A DNA stretch of 64,000 nt from an uncultured Ectothiorhodospiraceae bacterium. GTDB lineage: Bacteria; Pseudomonadota; Gammaproteobacteria; UBA6429; Thiohalophilaceae. The stretch covers positions 55,729-119,728 of the forward strand of contig CAMYJG010000015.1 of NCBI GenBank assembly GCA_947258695.1. Reading direction: 5' to 3'. Position 1 is the stretch's first letter. Every line of letters starts with the position of its first letter. The position numbers and the translations under genes were made by a program. This document shows positions 17,895-27,422 of this stretch, piece by piece. Under the pieces are notes generated by a model, which was given only the letters and a program-made list of their open reading frames with translations, was not told the origin of the DNA and made no database searches.

Positions 17895-17944
17895 AAGCGG
17901 TGCTCCGCACCACTTTAAATCGCCACTTATTTTAATCGTTAGCC
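17865..17944 (+). repeat. attC-like recombination site 1
   Basis: Left core CCTAAC (17865-17870) and right core GTTAGCC (17938-17944) enclose an imperfect palindrome. The central hairpin is AAAGCGGTGC-TCC-GCACCACTTT. Further out, CAATCAAAATGG pairs imperfectly with TTATTTTAATCG. The 80-base length is normal for attC. It separates cassette ORF 1 from the VOC cassette. Confidence 0.85.
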
Positions 17945-17964
17945 GCTAAAAAAGGAGTCATACT

Positions 17965-18357
17965 GTGATTGAACCAAAAAGCTCTTTTCCTGTGTTTACC
18001 GTTAAAGACCTCGATGAAGCGAAATCCTTCGTTGTCTTTTCGGGTGATTGGTACATTCACTTGGTTTCGAAGTCAGGCATTCAGGTAGGATTTCTGTTGC
18101 CAGATCAACCCACCCAACCACCAATATTTCAAAAACCATACCTTGGTGATGGCGTTATTTTCAGCTTGGAAGTGGAAGACGCAGATACCGCTTACGCAGC
18201 AGCACAATTGAAATCGCTCAACATCGTGCTTGAGTTACGGTCCGAGGACTGGGGGCAGCGGCACTTCTGTATCCAAGATCCGAATGGGATTTATTTGGAT
18301 ATTGTTCAGTCTTTTGAGCCAACTGAAGAATATCAGAGTGATTATGTCTCAGAATAA
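17965..18357 (+). CDS. VOC superfamily (glyoxalase/bleomycin-resistance-like) protein, cassette 2
   Basis: A 130-residue vicinal oxygen chelate protein with the beta-alpha-beta fold pattern. The final strand reads GQRHFCIQDPNGIYLDIVQ, the usual RxFxxxDPxGxxxxxxQ family ending. Substrate is unknown; such genes are frequent integron cargo. The start is GTG with AAGGAG 7 bases upstream, 20 bases after attC-like site 1. It overlaps the next ORF by 14 bases, so both appear to share one cassette. Confidence 0.8.
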   Translation: MIEPKSSFPVFTVKDLDEAKSFVVFSGDWYIHLVSKSGIQVGFLLPDQPTQPPIFQKPYLGDGVIFSLEVEDADTAYAAAQLKSLNIVLELRSEDWGQRHFCIQDPNGIYLDIVQSFEPTEEYQSDYVSE

Positions 18358-18607
18358 AAACCTCACAGATCTTAGAAATATCGGCAAGAAGATTTCCGGC
18401 CGACTCAATGAAGTTGGGATCTTTTCCGAAGATGACTTAAGACGAGTTGGTGCTGTTGGCGCACATCGCATGATCAAGGAGAGACATCCGGATGAAACAT
18501 TGCCGGTCTGTTTTTACCTGTATTCATTTGAAGGAGCTTTGACTGACAAACATTGGGATGAAATCGGTGAGCGTAGAAAACAGCAGCTTATGGCACAAAT
18601 CGGCTAA
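18344..18607 (+). CDS. TfoX C-terminal domain protein, cassette 2
   Basis: An 87-residue stand-alone TfoX/Sxy C-terminal-type domain (LTDLRNIGKKISGRLNEVGI, then GAHRMIKE), a helix-hairpin-helix-like fold named after the competence regulator. The N-terminal TfoX domain is absent, as in many small family members. The open frame extends to 18230, but the ATG at 18344 begins the conserved domain and is preferred. Its stop codon (TAA, 18605-18607) is inside the left core of attC-like site 2, as usual for cassettes. Confidence 0.78.
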   Translation: MSQNKNLTDLRNIGKKISGRLNEVGIFSEDDLRRVGAVGAHRMIKERHPDETLPVCFYLYSFEGALTDKHWDEIGERRKQQLMAQIG

Positions 18608-18673
18608 CAAGGCGCTTGCTCGGACGCAAACTACGCGGCGCTTCGTTTGCGCCCCACAACTATAACGTTATGT
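18602..18673 (+). repeat. attC-like recombination site 2
   Basis: Left core GGCTAAC (18602-18608) and right core GTTATGT (18667-18673) bound 72 bases. The inner arms GGACGCAAAC and GTTTGCGCC pair except for one extra A, resembling the extrahelical bases that set strand choice in attC folding. A central CGCGGCGCTTCG forms the loop. This is the clearest attC of the three. Confidence 0.88.
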
Positions 18674-18715
18674 TTGTAAAACCAAACCCGTTAAGTATTA
18701 ATTAGGAGAGCAATA

Positions 18716-19225
18716 ATGGAAACTAATGCTTTACCAAAATACGATATGAGTGACAACCCGACAAACTGTTGTCCAAGATTTAATCCGGAAGGATGGGATG
18801 AACAGGAACTTCATTTTAAGGACAAGCTGTTCGTCAAAGCTAAAACTAGAAGTATTTTCCATATTCCTATCAATATGGGCTCTGTTTTTCCAAAGACATT
18901 TGCTGCTATTGAAAAGGTAAATGCAAGAGATGATAACGATTTTATTGTCTTGTCTTATGAGCCGTCATCATGGACTGGAGAACATTATTTTTCAGTAAAT
19001 AAAGATGTTCCTGATGAGGAAATGGTTCATATGACGGGAAATTATTTGACAAAGGTGTTTGAAGGGCCATATAAAAATGCACCTAAATGGGAAAAAGAAA
19101 TGAAGGAGTTTGTAAAAAATAAAGGAAAACATGTAAAGAAAACATATTTTTTCTACACAACGTGTCCGAAGTGCGCCAAGTTTTATGGTAAAAATTATAT
19201 GGTAACGGTGTCTGAGATTGAATAA
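18716..19225 (+). CDS. Hypothetical protein with CxxC, cassette 3
   Basis: A 169-residue soluble protein, rich in charged and aromatic residues, without signal or membrane segment. It contains CCPRF near the N-terminus and TCPKCAKFYGKNYM near the C-terminus. The fold may be related to small ligand-binding or hydrolase-like proteins, but I do not recognise it with certainty. The start is supported by AGGAG 8 bases upstream. It sits between attC-like sites 2 and 3, so it is a single-gene cassette. Confidence 0.7.
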   Translation: METNALPKYDMSDNPTNCCPRFNPEGWDEQELHFKDKLFVKAKTRSIFHIPINMGSVFPKTFAAIEKVNARDDNDFIVLSYEPSSWTGEHYFSVNKDVPDEEMVHMTGNYLTKVFEGPYKNAPKWEKEMKEFVKNKGKHVKKTYFFYTTCPKCAKFYGKNYMVTVSEIE

Positions 19226-19231
19226 AATTAA

Positions 19232-19293
19232 GCATAACAAATCGTTCAAAAATGACCGCCAAAAAGCGGCGGCCTTTTAACTCAGCGATATGT
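19232..19293 (+). repeat. attC-like recombination site 3, right core altered
   Basis: Left core GCATAAC (19232-19238) predicts a right core GTTATGC; the sequence has GATATGT (19287-19293), with the invariant GTT changed to GAT. The inner palindrome is intact: AAAAATGACCGCC against GGCGGCCTTTT, with TCGTTC against the outer CAGCGA. The altered core contains the start codon of the next ORF. The site has probably lost recombination activity. Confidence 0.7.
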
Positions 19294-19793
19294 ATCATAT
19301 AAATAATCCATTCATTATTGATGTTGAGGCTTCTGGATTTGGAAGTAAGAGTTACCCTATTGAAATTGGTGTTGCATTGAATGATGGGCAGAAGTTCTGT
19401 AGTTTAATCTCGCCAGAACCAGATTGGACTTATTGGGATAATAAAGCAGAGAAGATACATAATTTGTCTCGTGACATACTAAACGTTTATGGCAAACCAG
19501 TACATGAAGTAGTTGATCAACTAAACGCAACATTGGCTGGGATGACACTTTTTTCAGATGGTTGGGTAGTAGACAAACCATGGCTTACAACTTTGTTTCA
19601 TGCTGCAGGGAGGCCGATGAAATTTAGTGTCAGTCCACTGGAAATGATACTTACAGAAAAGCAAATGTCGATATGGCATGAAACAAAAGACCAGATAACC
19701 AAGCAAGTCAATCTAACGCGACACCGAGCAAGTAATGATGCCTTGATTATACAAATGACGTACAACCAAACATTAAAAGCAACTAATGATTAA
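19290..19793 (+). CDS. DEDD-type 3'-5' exonuclease-like protein, cassette 4
   Basis: A 167-residue RNase H-fold exonuclease-like protein. Exo I reads IIDVEASG (Asp and Glu), and HRASNDALI near the end provides the Exo III His and Asp of the DEDDh pattern. An aspartate in NATLAG...LFSDGWVVD may be Exo II. Target is unknown; similar small exonucleases occur among mobile cassettes. The ATG lies inside the altered core of attC-like site 3 with no clear ribosome site. No attC follows; convergent parC ends 16 bases downstream. Confidence 0.7.
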   Translation: MYHINNPFIIDVEASGFGSKSYPIEIGVALNDGQKFCSLISPEPDWTYWDNKAEKIHNLSRDILNVYGKPVHEVVDQLNATLAGMTLFSDGWVVDKPWLTTLFHAAGRPMKFSVSPLEMILTEKQMSIWHETKDQITKQVNLTRHRASNDALIIQMTYNQTLKATND

Positions 19794-19808
19794 TTGAGAA
19801 ATAAAGAA

Positions 19809-22061
19809 TCACTCTTCTTTTCTTAAAACCTCAACCGCTCGAAGCGAAGGTGGTAACTTCTTACCACGTTGGCCACGTTCACCTTCATACGGTTCCATGT
19901 CATCTGAGTTTAATACTTTAGTTGTCTTAACAGAACGTATAAACAAATTATCATCTTCACTAATAACCGTCACTGCAGAAGCAAATTCTTCACCGGTTTT
20001 CAGCTTGGCTGAAGGTATATTCATAATCTTAATGCCTTTGCCTTTTGGCATTTGTGGCAATTCAGATATGTGATGGAACAGTAGATGACCATCGTTTGAT
20101 GTCATGGCAACCCAATCGGTTTCCATATCACTCACCGGTACCGGTGGTAACATTTTTCCACCGATTGGCACTTTAACAATGCCTTTACCTTTTTTGTTCT
20201 TGGTAATGAAATCTTCCATTTTTCCGATAAAGCCATAACCATGGCTTGTTGCTAATAAGAACAACTGCTCATTAGAACCTGTCATCACACCACAGAAGGT
20301 AGCACCAGGTGGTGCATTTAAACGGCCTGTTAACGGCTCACCCAGTCCACGTGCCGAGGGTAAGGTATGAATCGGTAGCGCATAAGTCCGACCGGTAGAG
20401 TCGATTGCAATGACTTGCTCATTTGTTTTACTTCTTGTGTAAGACAGTAGCCTATCACCCGCCTTAAATGGCATGGTCTCAGGATCTATCTCATGACCTT
20501 TAGCTGCACGGATAAAGCCATTTTCAGACAACACAACCGTGACAGGATCAGAAGCAATCAAATCTGTTTCGGCCATTGCTTGTGCAACTTCACGTTCTTT
20601 AATTGGAGAACGACGTACATCACCATGTTCAACTGCAATTTCTTCTAATTCTTTACGAATCAATGTTTTCATTCGAGTTTTAGAACCAAGAATCGCTTCA
20701 ATTTCATCTCGCTCTTTGGCCAGTTCTTTTTTCTCTTTTTTCATCGTCATTTCTTCTAACTTAGCTAAATGACGCAGCTTTAATTCAAGAATCGCTTCTG
20801 CCTGGATTTCTGAAAGCTTAAAGCGCCTCATTAATACCGGCTTAGGTTTATCATTCTCACGAATAATTTTTATCACTTCATCGATATTTAAATACGCTTT
20901 AATTAAACCATCAAGAATATGTAAACGGCTTAATATTTTCTCTAAACGGAAGTTTAAACGTTTGGTAACGATGTCAGTTCTAAACTGTAACCACTCAGTT
21001 AATATTGTATTTAAATCTTTTACACCCGGGCGATCATTTAAACCAATCATGTTCATATTAACGCGATAGGTTTTTTCAAGATCAGTGGTTGCAAATAGAT
21101 GTGTCATCAATTCATCAACATTAGTATCTTTTGATTTAGGCACAATCACTAAACGTGTTGGATTTTCATGATCGGATTCATCACGTAAATCAACCACTAA
21201 CGGTAATTTCTTGGCATTCATTTGCGCAGCAATTTGTTCAAGAATTTTTGCTGGTGAAGTTTGGTGCGGTAACGCTGTAACAATAATATCGCTACCTTCT
21301 TTCTCATACTTCGCACGCATTCGGATAGTACCCTTACCCGTTTTGTAAATCGCTTTGATATCTGCGCGTGGTGAAATTATTTCAGCATCAGTTGGATAAT
21401 CCGGCCCTTTAACAAACTTCATTAACTCGGCAAGTGATGCTTTAGGACTTTTTAATAAATGAATACAAGCGTGTAACACTTCGCGCATGTTATGCGGAGG
21501 AATATCGGTGGTCATACCCACCGCGATCCCCATGGTACCGTTCAATAAAATATGCGGAACCCGTGCTGGTAAAATTTCAGGCTCTTTTAGTGAACCATCA
21601 AAATTCGGCAACCAGTTAACCGTACCAGAGCCTATTTCAGAGAGAAGTAAATCTGCATTCGTTGATAAGCGTGATTCTGTATACCGCATCGCGGCGAATG
21701 ACTTTGGATCATCCGGTGAACCCCAGTTACCCTGACCTTGCAATAATGGATAACGGTAAGAAAAAGGCTGTGCCATTAACACCATGGCTTCATAACAGGC
21801 AGAATCACCATGAGGGTGATATTTACCTAATACATCACCAACAGTACGTGCTGATTTTTTGAATTTTGTTCCGGCTTTAAGTCCCAGCTCAGACATTGCA
21901 TAAATAATGCGTCGTTGTACCGGCTTAAGACCATCACCGATATGCGGCAAGGCACGATCTAAAATAACGTACATCGAATAATCGAGGTAAGCTTTTTCAG
22001 TGAACTCTTTTAATTCAATATTCTCTATGCCATCAAAGCTTGCAGAGGTATTGTCAGACAT
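19809..22061 (-). CDS. parC: DNA topoisomerase IV subunit A
   Basis: The breakage-reunion subunit of topoisomerase IV, which separates linked daughter chromosomes. The 750-residue protein has the winged-helix region with catalytic Y127 (AAMRYTES), the quinolone-determining segment [13 protein letters not shown] with wild-type-like S87 and E91, a coiled-coil tower (about 435-500) and a C-terminal beta-pinwheel. The lack of the GyrA-type QRRGGKG box, and pairing with the adjacent parE, favour ParC over GyrA. Confidence 0.96.
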   Translation of the reverse strand: MSDNTSASFDGIENIELKEFTEKAYLDYSMYVILDRALPHIGDGLKPVQRRIIYAMSELGLKAGTKFKKSARTVGDVLGKYHPHGDSACYEAMVLMAQPFSYRYPLLQGQGNWGSPDDPKSFAAMRYTESRLSTNADLLLSEIGSGTVNWLPNFDGSLKEPEILPARVPHILLNGTMGIAVGMTTDIPPHNMREVLHACIHLLKSPKASLAELMKFVKGPDYPTDAEIISPRADIKAIYKTGKGTIRMRAKYEKEGSDIIVTALPHQTSPAKILEQIAAQMNAKKLPLVVDLRDESDHENPTRLVIVPKSKDTNVDELMTHLFATTDLEKTYRVNMNMIGLNDRPGVKDLNTILTEWLQFRTDIVTKRLNFRLEKILSRLHILDGLIKAYLNIDEVIKIIRENDKPKPVLMRRFKLSEIQAEAILELKLRHLAKLEEMTMKKEKKELAKERDEIEAILGSKTRMKTLIRKELEEIAVEHGDVRRSPIKEREVAQAMAETDLIASDPVTVVLSENGFIRAAKGHEIDPETMPFKAGDRLLSYTRSKTNEQVIAIDSTGRTYALPIHTLPSARGLGEPLTGRLNAPPGATFCGVMTGSNEQLFLLATSHGYGFIGKMEDFITKNKKGKGIVKVPIGGKMLPPVPVSDMETDWVAMTSNDGHLLFHHISELPQMPKGKGIKIMNIPSAKLKTGEEFASAVTVISEDDNLFIRSVKTTKVLNSDDMEPYEGERGQRGKKLPPSLRAVEVLRKEE

Positions 22062-22091
22062 GATGTATTTCCAAATGTAGTATTAAAGTTG

Positions 22092-22212
22092 GCCACCAAG
22101 GGCACGAAGAACACCAAGAAAAAAATTTTATTAACTTCACCATCATGGTGCTATCAATAATTACTCTTGGTTTTTACTTTATTTTCTTCGTGTCCTTTGT
22201 GTTCTTAGTGGC
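22092..22212. repeat. Nine-base-periodic inverted repeat, family R3, copy 1
   Basis: The left arm starts GCCACCAAGGGCACGAAGAA and continues as CACnAAGnn units; the right arm is its imperfect complement ending in TTAGTGGC. Arms of about 31 bases enclose an AT-rich centre with a small CACCATCATGGTG palindrome. It fills the parE-parC gap. Copy 2 is at 42008-42156. Similar CCACGAAGGACACGAAG arms are, from memory, widespread in bacterial genomes. Confidence 0.75.
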
Positions 22213-22229
22213 AAAATAAAGTTTTTGAC

Positions 22230-24122
22230 TTAGATATCTGCCAAGTCGCCTTTTGTTTCTAACCATTTACGTCGATCGGCTGCACGTTTTTTCGACAGCA
22301 ACATATCAACCATTTCTTGCGACTGTTTTTCATTACCCAGGGTTAAACGAGCTAAGCGACGCGTATCCGGATCCATGGTTGATTCACGTAACTGCATCGG
22401 ATTCATTTCACCCAGGCCTTTAAAACGCATGACATTGATCTTGCCTTTAATTTTTTCGGCCGCAATACGATCTAAAATGCCTTTTTGTTCCGCTTCATCA
22501 GTTGCATAAAAGACCTGTTTACCGACATCAATACGGAATAATGGTGGTAAAGCCGCGTAAACATAACCGGCTTCTACCAAAGGTTTATAATGCTTTAGGA
22601 ACATAGCGATTAACAATGTGGCGATATGCAAACCATCAGAGTCAGCATCGGCAAGAATAATGATTTTGTTATAACGTAATTTTTTTAAATTATCTGAACC
22701 CGGATCTACACCGATTGCAATTGAGATGTTATGGACTTCTTGCGAGCTTAATACTTCGGCTGATTCAACTTCCCAGGTATTTAAGATTTTACCACGTAAC
22801 GGCATAATGGCCTGGAAGACACGATCACGTGCTTGCTTGGCAGAACCACCGGCCGAGTCGCCTTCCACTAAAAACAATTCACCGATTTCAGGATCTTGTG
22901 AAGAACAATCCGATAACTTACCGGGTAAAGCCGGACCGGAAGTGACTTTTTTGCGCACCACTTTACGCCCGGCACGCATCCGGTTTTGTGCATTGTTTAT
23001 TGCAAGTTCCGCTATTTGTTCTGCTTCTTCAACATTTTGGCTTAACCAAAGTGTAAAAGCATCTTTAACGACACCAGTAACAAACATACTGCATTCCCTG
23101 GAAGACAAACGTTCTTTTGTTTGTCCGGAGAATTGTGGATCAAGCAATTTAACAGAAAGGATATAGCTGACTTTATCCCAAACATCTTCTGGTGATAACT
23201 TCACACCACGTGGAATTAAGTTGCGGAATTCACAAAATTCTCGCATGGCTTCGGTTAAACCAGTACGTAGCCCATTAACATGGGTACCACCTTGCGAGGT
23301 AGGAATTAAATTCACATAACTTTCGGAAACCGATTTAGGATCTTCAGGTACCCACACCAGAGCCCAGTTAACCGACTCTTCATTCCCTGCCATTTCGCCG
23401 ATAAAAGGGGTTTCCGGCAAACACGTGGTTTTTTTACCTAACTCATCCATCAGGTAAGCTTGCAGGCCTTCTTCAAAATACCATTCTTCAGAGTTCTTTT
23501 TTGTTTTCTCATCGGTAAAGCTGACGTGTAAGCCTGTACATAAAACGGCTTTTGCGCGCAGAACATGTTTTAAATCATGAACCGAGAACTTTTCAGAATC
23601 AAAAAATTTCTTATCCGGCCAAAAGCGAATGCGTGTGCCCACTTCACCTTTTTTAACATTACCTAAAACTTTCAATTTTGTTTTACGTTTACCGCTGGCA
23701 AATGACATGTAATATTCTTTGCCATCACGTTTAATCCACACGTCTACTTTGGTCGATAATGCATTTACAACCGAAATACCCACGCCATGTAAGCCACCTG
23801 AGAACTGGTAATTTTTATTAGAAAACTTACCACCTGCATGCAGCTTGGTCATAATGACTTCTACGCCAGGGAGTTTTTGTTGTGGATGAATATCAACGGG
23901 CATACCACGGCCATCATCTGTCACTTCGATAGAACCATCTTTATACAGCGTCACATCCAGTTTAGTGGCATGACCCGCTATGGCTTCGTCTACACTATTA
24001 TCAATGACTTCCTGGGCAAGGTGGTTAGGACGTTCTGTCTCTGTGTACATGCCCGGACGTTTACGGACAGGTTCCAGACCGGTTAATACTTCAATAGCAT
24101 CGGAATTATAAGCACTGGACAT
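22230..24122 (-). CDS. parE: DNA topoisomerase IV subunit B
   Basis: The ATPase subunit of topoisomerase IV. It has a GHKL ATP-binding domain (EVIDNSVDEA with the catalytic Glu and Asn; DDGRGMP; GLHGVGISVVNA), a transducer domain, and a TOPRIM domain with EGDSAGGSAKQ and DADSDG for metal binding. The 630-residue length is typical of ParE, shorter than GyrB. It precedes parC in the same direction, separated by repeat R3 copy 1, so the two may be one transcript crossing that hairpin. Confidence 0.96.
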   Translation of the reverse strand: MSSAYNSDAIEVLTGLEPVRKRPGMYTETERPNHLAQEVIDNSVDEAIAGHATKLDVTLYKDGSIEVTDDGRGMPVDIHPQQKLPGVEVIMTKLHAGGKFSNKNYQFSGGLHGVGISVVNALSTKVDVWIKRDGKEYYMSFASGKRKTKLKVLGNVKKGEVGTRIRFWPDKKFFDSEKFSVHDLKHVLRAKAVLCTGLHVSFTDEKTKKNSEEWYFEEGLQAYLMDELGKKTTCLPETPFIGEMAGNEESVNWALVWVPEDPKSVSESYVNLIPTSQGGTHVNGLRTGLTEAMREFCEFRNLIPRGVKLSPEDVWDKVSYILSVKLLDPQFSGQTKERLSSRECSMFVTGVVKDAFTLWLSQNVEEAEQIAELAINNAQNRMRAGRKVVRKKVTSGPALPGKLSDCSSQDPEIGELFLVEGDSAGGSAKQARDRVFQAIMPLRGKILNTWEVESAEVLSSQEVHNISIAIGVDPGSDNLKKLRYNKIIILADADSDGLHIATLLIAMFLKHYKPLVEAGYVYAALPPLFRIDVGKQVFYATDEAEQKGILDRIAAEKIKGKINVMRFKGLGEMNPMQLRESTMDPDTRRLARLTLGNEKQSQEMVDMLLSKKRAADRRKWLETKGDLADI

Positions 24123-24232
24123 ATTTTAATCAGTTATTCTTTATTTGAGGTGATAGATTTTAAAATTATGGCTGATTGTACCCGAAGGCTATCGGGCGGC
24201 GTCAAGTGCTAAATAAGAGCGGAATAAGGCAA

Positions 24233-24271
24233 AACAGCTTATTGTTGGCATTTTACCAACAATAAGCTGTT
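24233..24271 (-). terminator. Hairpin terminator after chemoreceptor gene
   Basis: Perfect 16-base arms AACAGCTTATTGTTGG (24233-24248) and complement (24256-24271) with a 7-base loop, 12 bases past the stop of the minus-strand chemoreceptor. Only a short T run follows on the minus strand, so termination strength is uncertain. Confidence 0.6.
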
Positions 24272-24283
24272 AAAAATGGAAGA

Positions 24284-26338
24284 TTAAATTTTGAAATGTG
24301 ATACCTGGTTTTCCAGGTTAACCGCCAAATTGGCCAATTCCTGGCTTGCGGTTGATAATTGATCAGCCCCATTTGCCGAATCATCCGCCACCTGGGTAAT
24401 GTTCACAATATTTTTATTAATCTCTTCGACCACTTCACCTTGCTGGCGTGAAGCCTCAGCAATGTGTGCATTCATTTCATTAATTTGCGCTACTGCTGCG
24501 GATATCTCGTTCAGTGATGTCTCGGCTTGTGATGCCTGTTCAACGGTTTGGTGAGCCTGTTCCTGGCCGGATTCCATAGCGGTTACCGCATCACGAGAAC
24601 CTCTTTGTAAACGCTCAATCATCTCCTGAATTTCCTGGGTCGATTCCTGGGTACGACTTGCCAGGCTGCGCACTTCATCAGCAACCACCGCAAAGCCTCG
24701 TCCCTGCTCACCGGCACGAGCAGCTTCAATGGCTGCATTTAATGCCAATAAATTGGTTTGCTCAGCGATGCCGCGAATGACTTCCAAAACTGAACCAATG
24801 CTTTCACTGTCTTTTTCTAACTGGCTGATAACACCTGCCGCCGTTTCCACCTCAGAAGCAAGAGTGCGAATTGATGATACGGTGGAAGTAACTACTTGTT
24901 TTCCTTGTTCTGCCTGGCTATCAGCCTGGCTGGCGCCAGACGCCGCTGTCTCAGCATTACCTGCTACTTCATGGACCGTACTACTCATTTCATTAATTGC
25001 CGTAGCGACTAACGTGGTCTCACTTTGCTGACGTTGCACACCGGTTCGTGTTTCACCTGTAATCATCGACATTTCTTCAGCTGCCGCTGAAAGTTGTGAG
25101 GTTGAGGCCGTTACTTCACGAATAACACCCTGTATTTTTGTTATGAAAGCATTAAAGGATTCCGCAAGTTGTCCAATTTCATCTTTGCCACTGGCATTTA
25201 AGCGACGTGTCAGGTCACCTTCACCTTCAGCGATGTCTTTCATCGCCTCTGCGGCGGCACATAATGGACTGGTAATCATTAAGCTTACCGCCCAGGCTAA
25301 ACCTAGGCCCAGCACCAATCCAACACCTAACATGACAAAAACAAACACTTTTGTACCGCTAACAAAACCAAGTAAACTCTGGCTTTCTGATTCAATGATG
25401 TTTCGTTGCTTATCCACTAACAATGATAAGTTTCGTTTAATTTTAGCTAAAACTAACCCGACTTCGGTACGCACCAGGTAAATATCCGTTCGCCATTTAT
25501 CGCCACCATGAATTTCTTTGGTTGTCTCAAAATTCTTTATAAACTGACTTCTAACAGTGGTTATTTGATCGATGGCATCGGTTTGCTCAAAGGTGAGTAT
25601 ATCGCCATGATCATTTTTTATTTTGTCTAACTTCTTACCACTTTGTTCTATGTATAAGTTAAATTCATCAATAGATGACTTATTACGAAAAGCCATAAAG
25701 GCACGGGCACCATTCATCACGTTAGCCCATGCATAACGTAAATCCTGGAGATCCGTTAAAAGTTCTCTTCGCTCCGGTGAAACATCCTCTTCCATTTCTG
25801 AAAGTATGCCCTGTGACATTAATTGCAGGATTTGTTGTGATAACGGGTTAATCTCTCTACCTGAGTAGGCCATACCAGGTTTGTTGAGCATTTCATTTCC
25901 AGCTAACTCAATCATTTTATCTTTATATGATGCGAAACGTTTCACGTCAGCCTGAATCAATTGCAGTAATTCTTTTATTTCAGGATCAACACTGTCGTTT
26001 TGAGTGAAAGCCGACAACTGTTTGAGAATCTTATTAATATTCGCAAAGCCATTTATATAATCTCGTTTAAAAGATTTGTCCTGGCTAAGCAAGTAATAGC
26101 CTAATGCACCGGATGTTTCGTTTAATGTACTCGTTAGCTCATTCGAAGCCAGTACCATTGGCTGAACGGTGTTAACAACATTATCAACACTGCTTTCGGT
26201 TTTGGTAAGGCTAATCCCGGCCGTCATCGCCACCACAGCTAATATCAGCAAAATAATCCCGAACCCGGCCCAGATTTTATTGCGAATAGAAATATTGTTA
26301 AGTTTAAGACTACTTAGAATAGTTGTTATTGAAGACAT
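24284..26338 (-). CDS. Methyl-accepting chemotaxis protein with four-helix-type sensor
   Basis: A transmembrane chemoreceptor: first helix near residues 20-45, a long helical periplasmic sensor (about 45-325), a second helix (330-355), HAMP, then the signalling domain with the hairpin tip [20 protein letters not shown]. The ligand is unknown. The ORF can open at 26362, but the ATG at 26338 has AGGA 9 bases upstream and is preferred (684 residues). A sigma-28-type promoter lies 36 bases upstream, tying it to the flagellar regulon. Confidence 0.92.
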   Translation of the reverse strand: MSSITTILSSLKLNNISIRNKIWAGFGIILLILAVVAMTAGISLTKTESSVDNVVNTVQPMVLASNELTSTLNETSGALGYYLLSQDKSFKRDYINGFANINKILKQLSAFTQNDSVDPEIKELLQLIQADVKRFASYKDKMIELAGNEMLNKPGMAYSGREINPLSQQILQLMSQGILSEMEEDVSPERRELLTDLQDLRYAWANVMNGARAFMAFRNKSSIDEFNLYIEQSGKKLDKIKNDHGDILTFEQTDAIDQITTVRSQFIKNFETTKEIHGGDKWRTDIYLVRTEVGLVLAKIKRNLSLLVDKQRNIIESESQSLLGFVSGTKVFVFVMLGVGLVLGLGLAWAVSLMITSPLCAAAEAMKDIAEGEGDLTRRLNASGKDEIGQLAESFNAFITKIQGVIREVTASTSQLSAAAEEMSMITGETRTGVQRQQSETTLVATAINEMSSTVHEVAGNAETAASGASQADSQAEQGKQVVTSTVSSIRTLASEVETAAGVISQLEKDSESIGSVLEVIRGIAEQTNLLALNAAIEAARAGEQGRGFAVVADEVRSLASRTQESTQEIQEMIERLQRGSRDAVTAMESGQEQAHQTVEQASQAETSLNEISAAVAQINEMNAHIAEASRQQGEVVEEINKNIVNITQVADDSANGADQLSTASQELANLAVNLENQVSHFKI

Positions 26339-26373
26339 ACTTTTAAATCCTGAAAATTTCAATATTTACAGTA

Positions 26374-26400
26374 TTAGCGGTATGTTTATGAAAAACTTTA
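26374..26400 (-). promoter_or_regulatory. Sigma-28 (FliA)-type promoter for chemoreceptor
   Basis: The minus strand reads TAAAGTTT, 11 bases, ACCGCTAA. The consensus is TAAAGTTT-N11-GCCGATAA, so the -35 is perfect and the -10 matches 6 of 8. It lies just upstream of the chemoreceptor start. Confidence 0.75.
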
Positions 26401-26486
26401 GTGTTGAAGTACCAGGTTGAGAGGCTGGTACGCTTTTATGGAAAAGCCAATACAAACCTTGTAACTATTTGATTTTAAATATAAAA

Positions 26487-26517
26487 AAAGCCTTACATGC
26501 TTTTTATGTAAGGCTTT
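26487..26517 (-). terminator. Rho-independent terminator of purC
   Basis: Arms AAAGCCTTACAT (26487-26498) and ATGTAAGGCTTT (26506-26517) with a short loop; on the minus strand the stem is followed by a run of seven T. It lies 35 bases after the purC stop. Confidence 0.85.
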
Positions 26518-26551
26518 AAATTCTAAGTTAGGTAAAATTAATTGATAAACC

Positions 26552-27265
26552 CTAGTCAAATACAATCCCAAGGCGCTGACCGACTTCTTCATAGGCCTCT
26601 ATCACGCCACCCAAACCTTGTCTGAAACGATCTTTATCCAGTTTTTTGCGGGTTTCACTGTCCCACAAGCGGCAACCATCCGGACTAAACTCATCCCCCA
26701 GCAGTAATTCACCTTTAAATCGACCAAATTCCAGCTTGTAATCAACCAGCAACATGCCAGCATCGGCAAACATTTTCTTAAGTACATCATTAACCTGGAA
26801 AGTGAGTTTTTTCATTTGCTCAATTTCTTCATCGCTTGCCCAGCCAAATGAGCGAATATGATAATCATTCAGCATTGGATCATGTAGCGCATCATTTTTC
26901 AGGAAAAACTCAAAGGTCGGAGGATTCAAATCTAAACCTTCTTCAACACCCAGGCGTTTACAGATACTGCCCGCACTGATATTGCGAACCACGCATTCAA
27001 TCGGCAACATATCCAGATTTCTAACCAGGGCTTCATCGTCAGATAGCAGTTTGACATGATGCGTTTTAACACCAGCTTGCTCCAGTTGCTCCATGATAAA
27101 GGCGGTAAATTTATTGTTCACCATGCCTTTGCGATCAAGTTGCTCAACTTTTTCGCCATCAAAAGCAGACGTATCATTTCTGAAATGAATGATCAGGTAG
27201 TCATCATCATCAGTGGTGAATACGGACTTTGCTTTACCAGCGTAGAGTTCTGCTTTTTTTTCCAT
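26552..27265 (-). CDS. purC: SAICAR synthetase
   Basis: Catalyses ligation of aspartate to CAIR in purine synthesis. The 237-residue protein has the family N-terminus ([15 protein letters not shown]), the glycine-rich DTSAFDG segment, [12 protein letters not shown] and the C-terminal [10 protein letters not shown] and [12 protein letters not shown] motifs. It follows the bamC-dapA region in the same direction, as in many Gammaproteobacteria (dapA-bamC-purC), but a metallohydrolase gene and a palindromic element intervene. Confidence 0.97.
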   Translation of the reverse strand: MEKKAELYAGKAKSVFTTDDDDYLIIHFRNDTSAFDGEKVEQLDRKGMVNNKFTAFIMEQLEQAGVKTHHVKLLSDDEALVRNLDMLPIECVVRNISAGSICKRLGVEEGLDLNPPTFEFFLKNDALHDPMLNDYHIRSFGWASDEEIEQMKKLTFQVNDVLKKMFADAGMLLVDYKLEFGRFKGELLLGDEFSPDGCRLWDSETRKKLDKDRFRQGLGGVIEAYEEVGQRLGIVFD

Positions 27266-27304
27266 AATAAATAGAAACCTTATAAATAATTTACGTAATC
27301 CTAA

Positions 27305-27422
27305 ACAGCTTGTGAGAAGCCTGAGAACAAGGCATAGTTTATCGAAAAAGCGGAATGTACAATTAGTACATGAGCATTTTGAGCTAAACTATAACGCCGT
27401 TATCAGGTTTCTCACAAGCTGT
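27305..27422. repeat. Nested palindromic element, family R2, copy 2
   Basis: A 118-base imperfect palindrome. Left arm begins ACAGCTTGTGAGAA (27305) and includes ACAAGGCATAGTTTA; right arm (27385-27422) is its near-complement with ATAACGCCGT. The centre is an ATGTAC-AATTA-GTACAT hairpin flanked by AAAAAGCGGA and ATGAGCATTTT. The unpaired motifs match those of copy 1 at 7.2 kb, while stem sequences differ. The right arm covers the last 11 bases of the MBL hydrolase gene, so it supplies that protein's final codons and stop. Confidence 0.78.
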
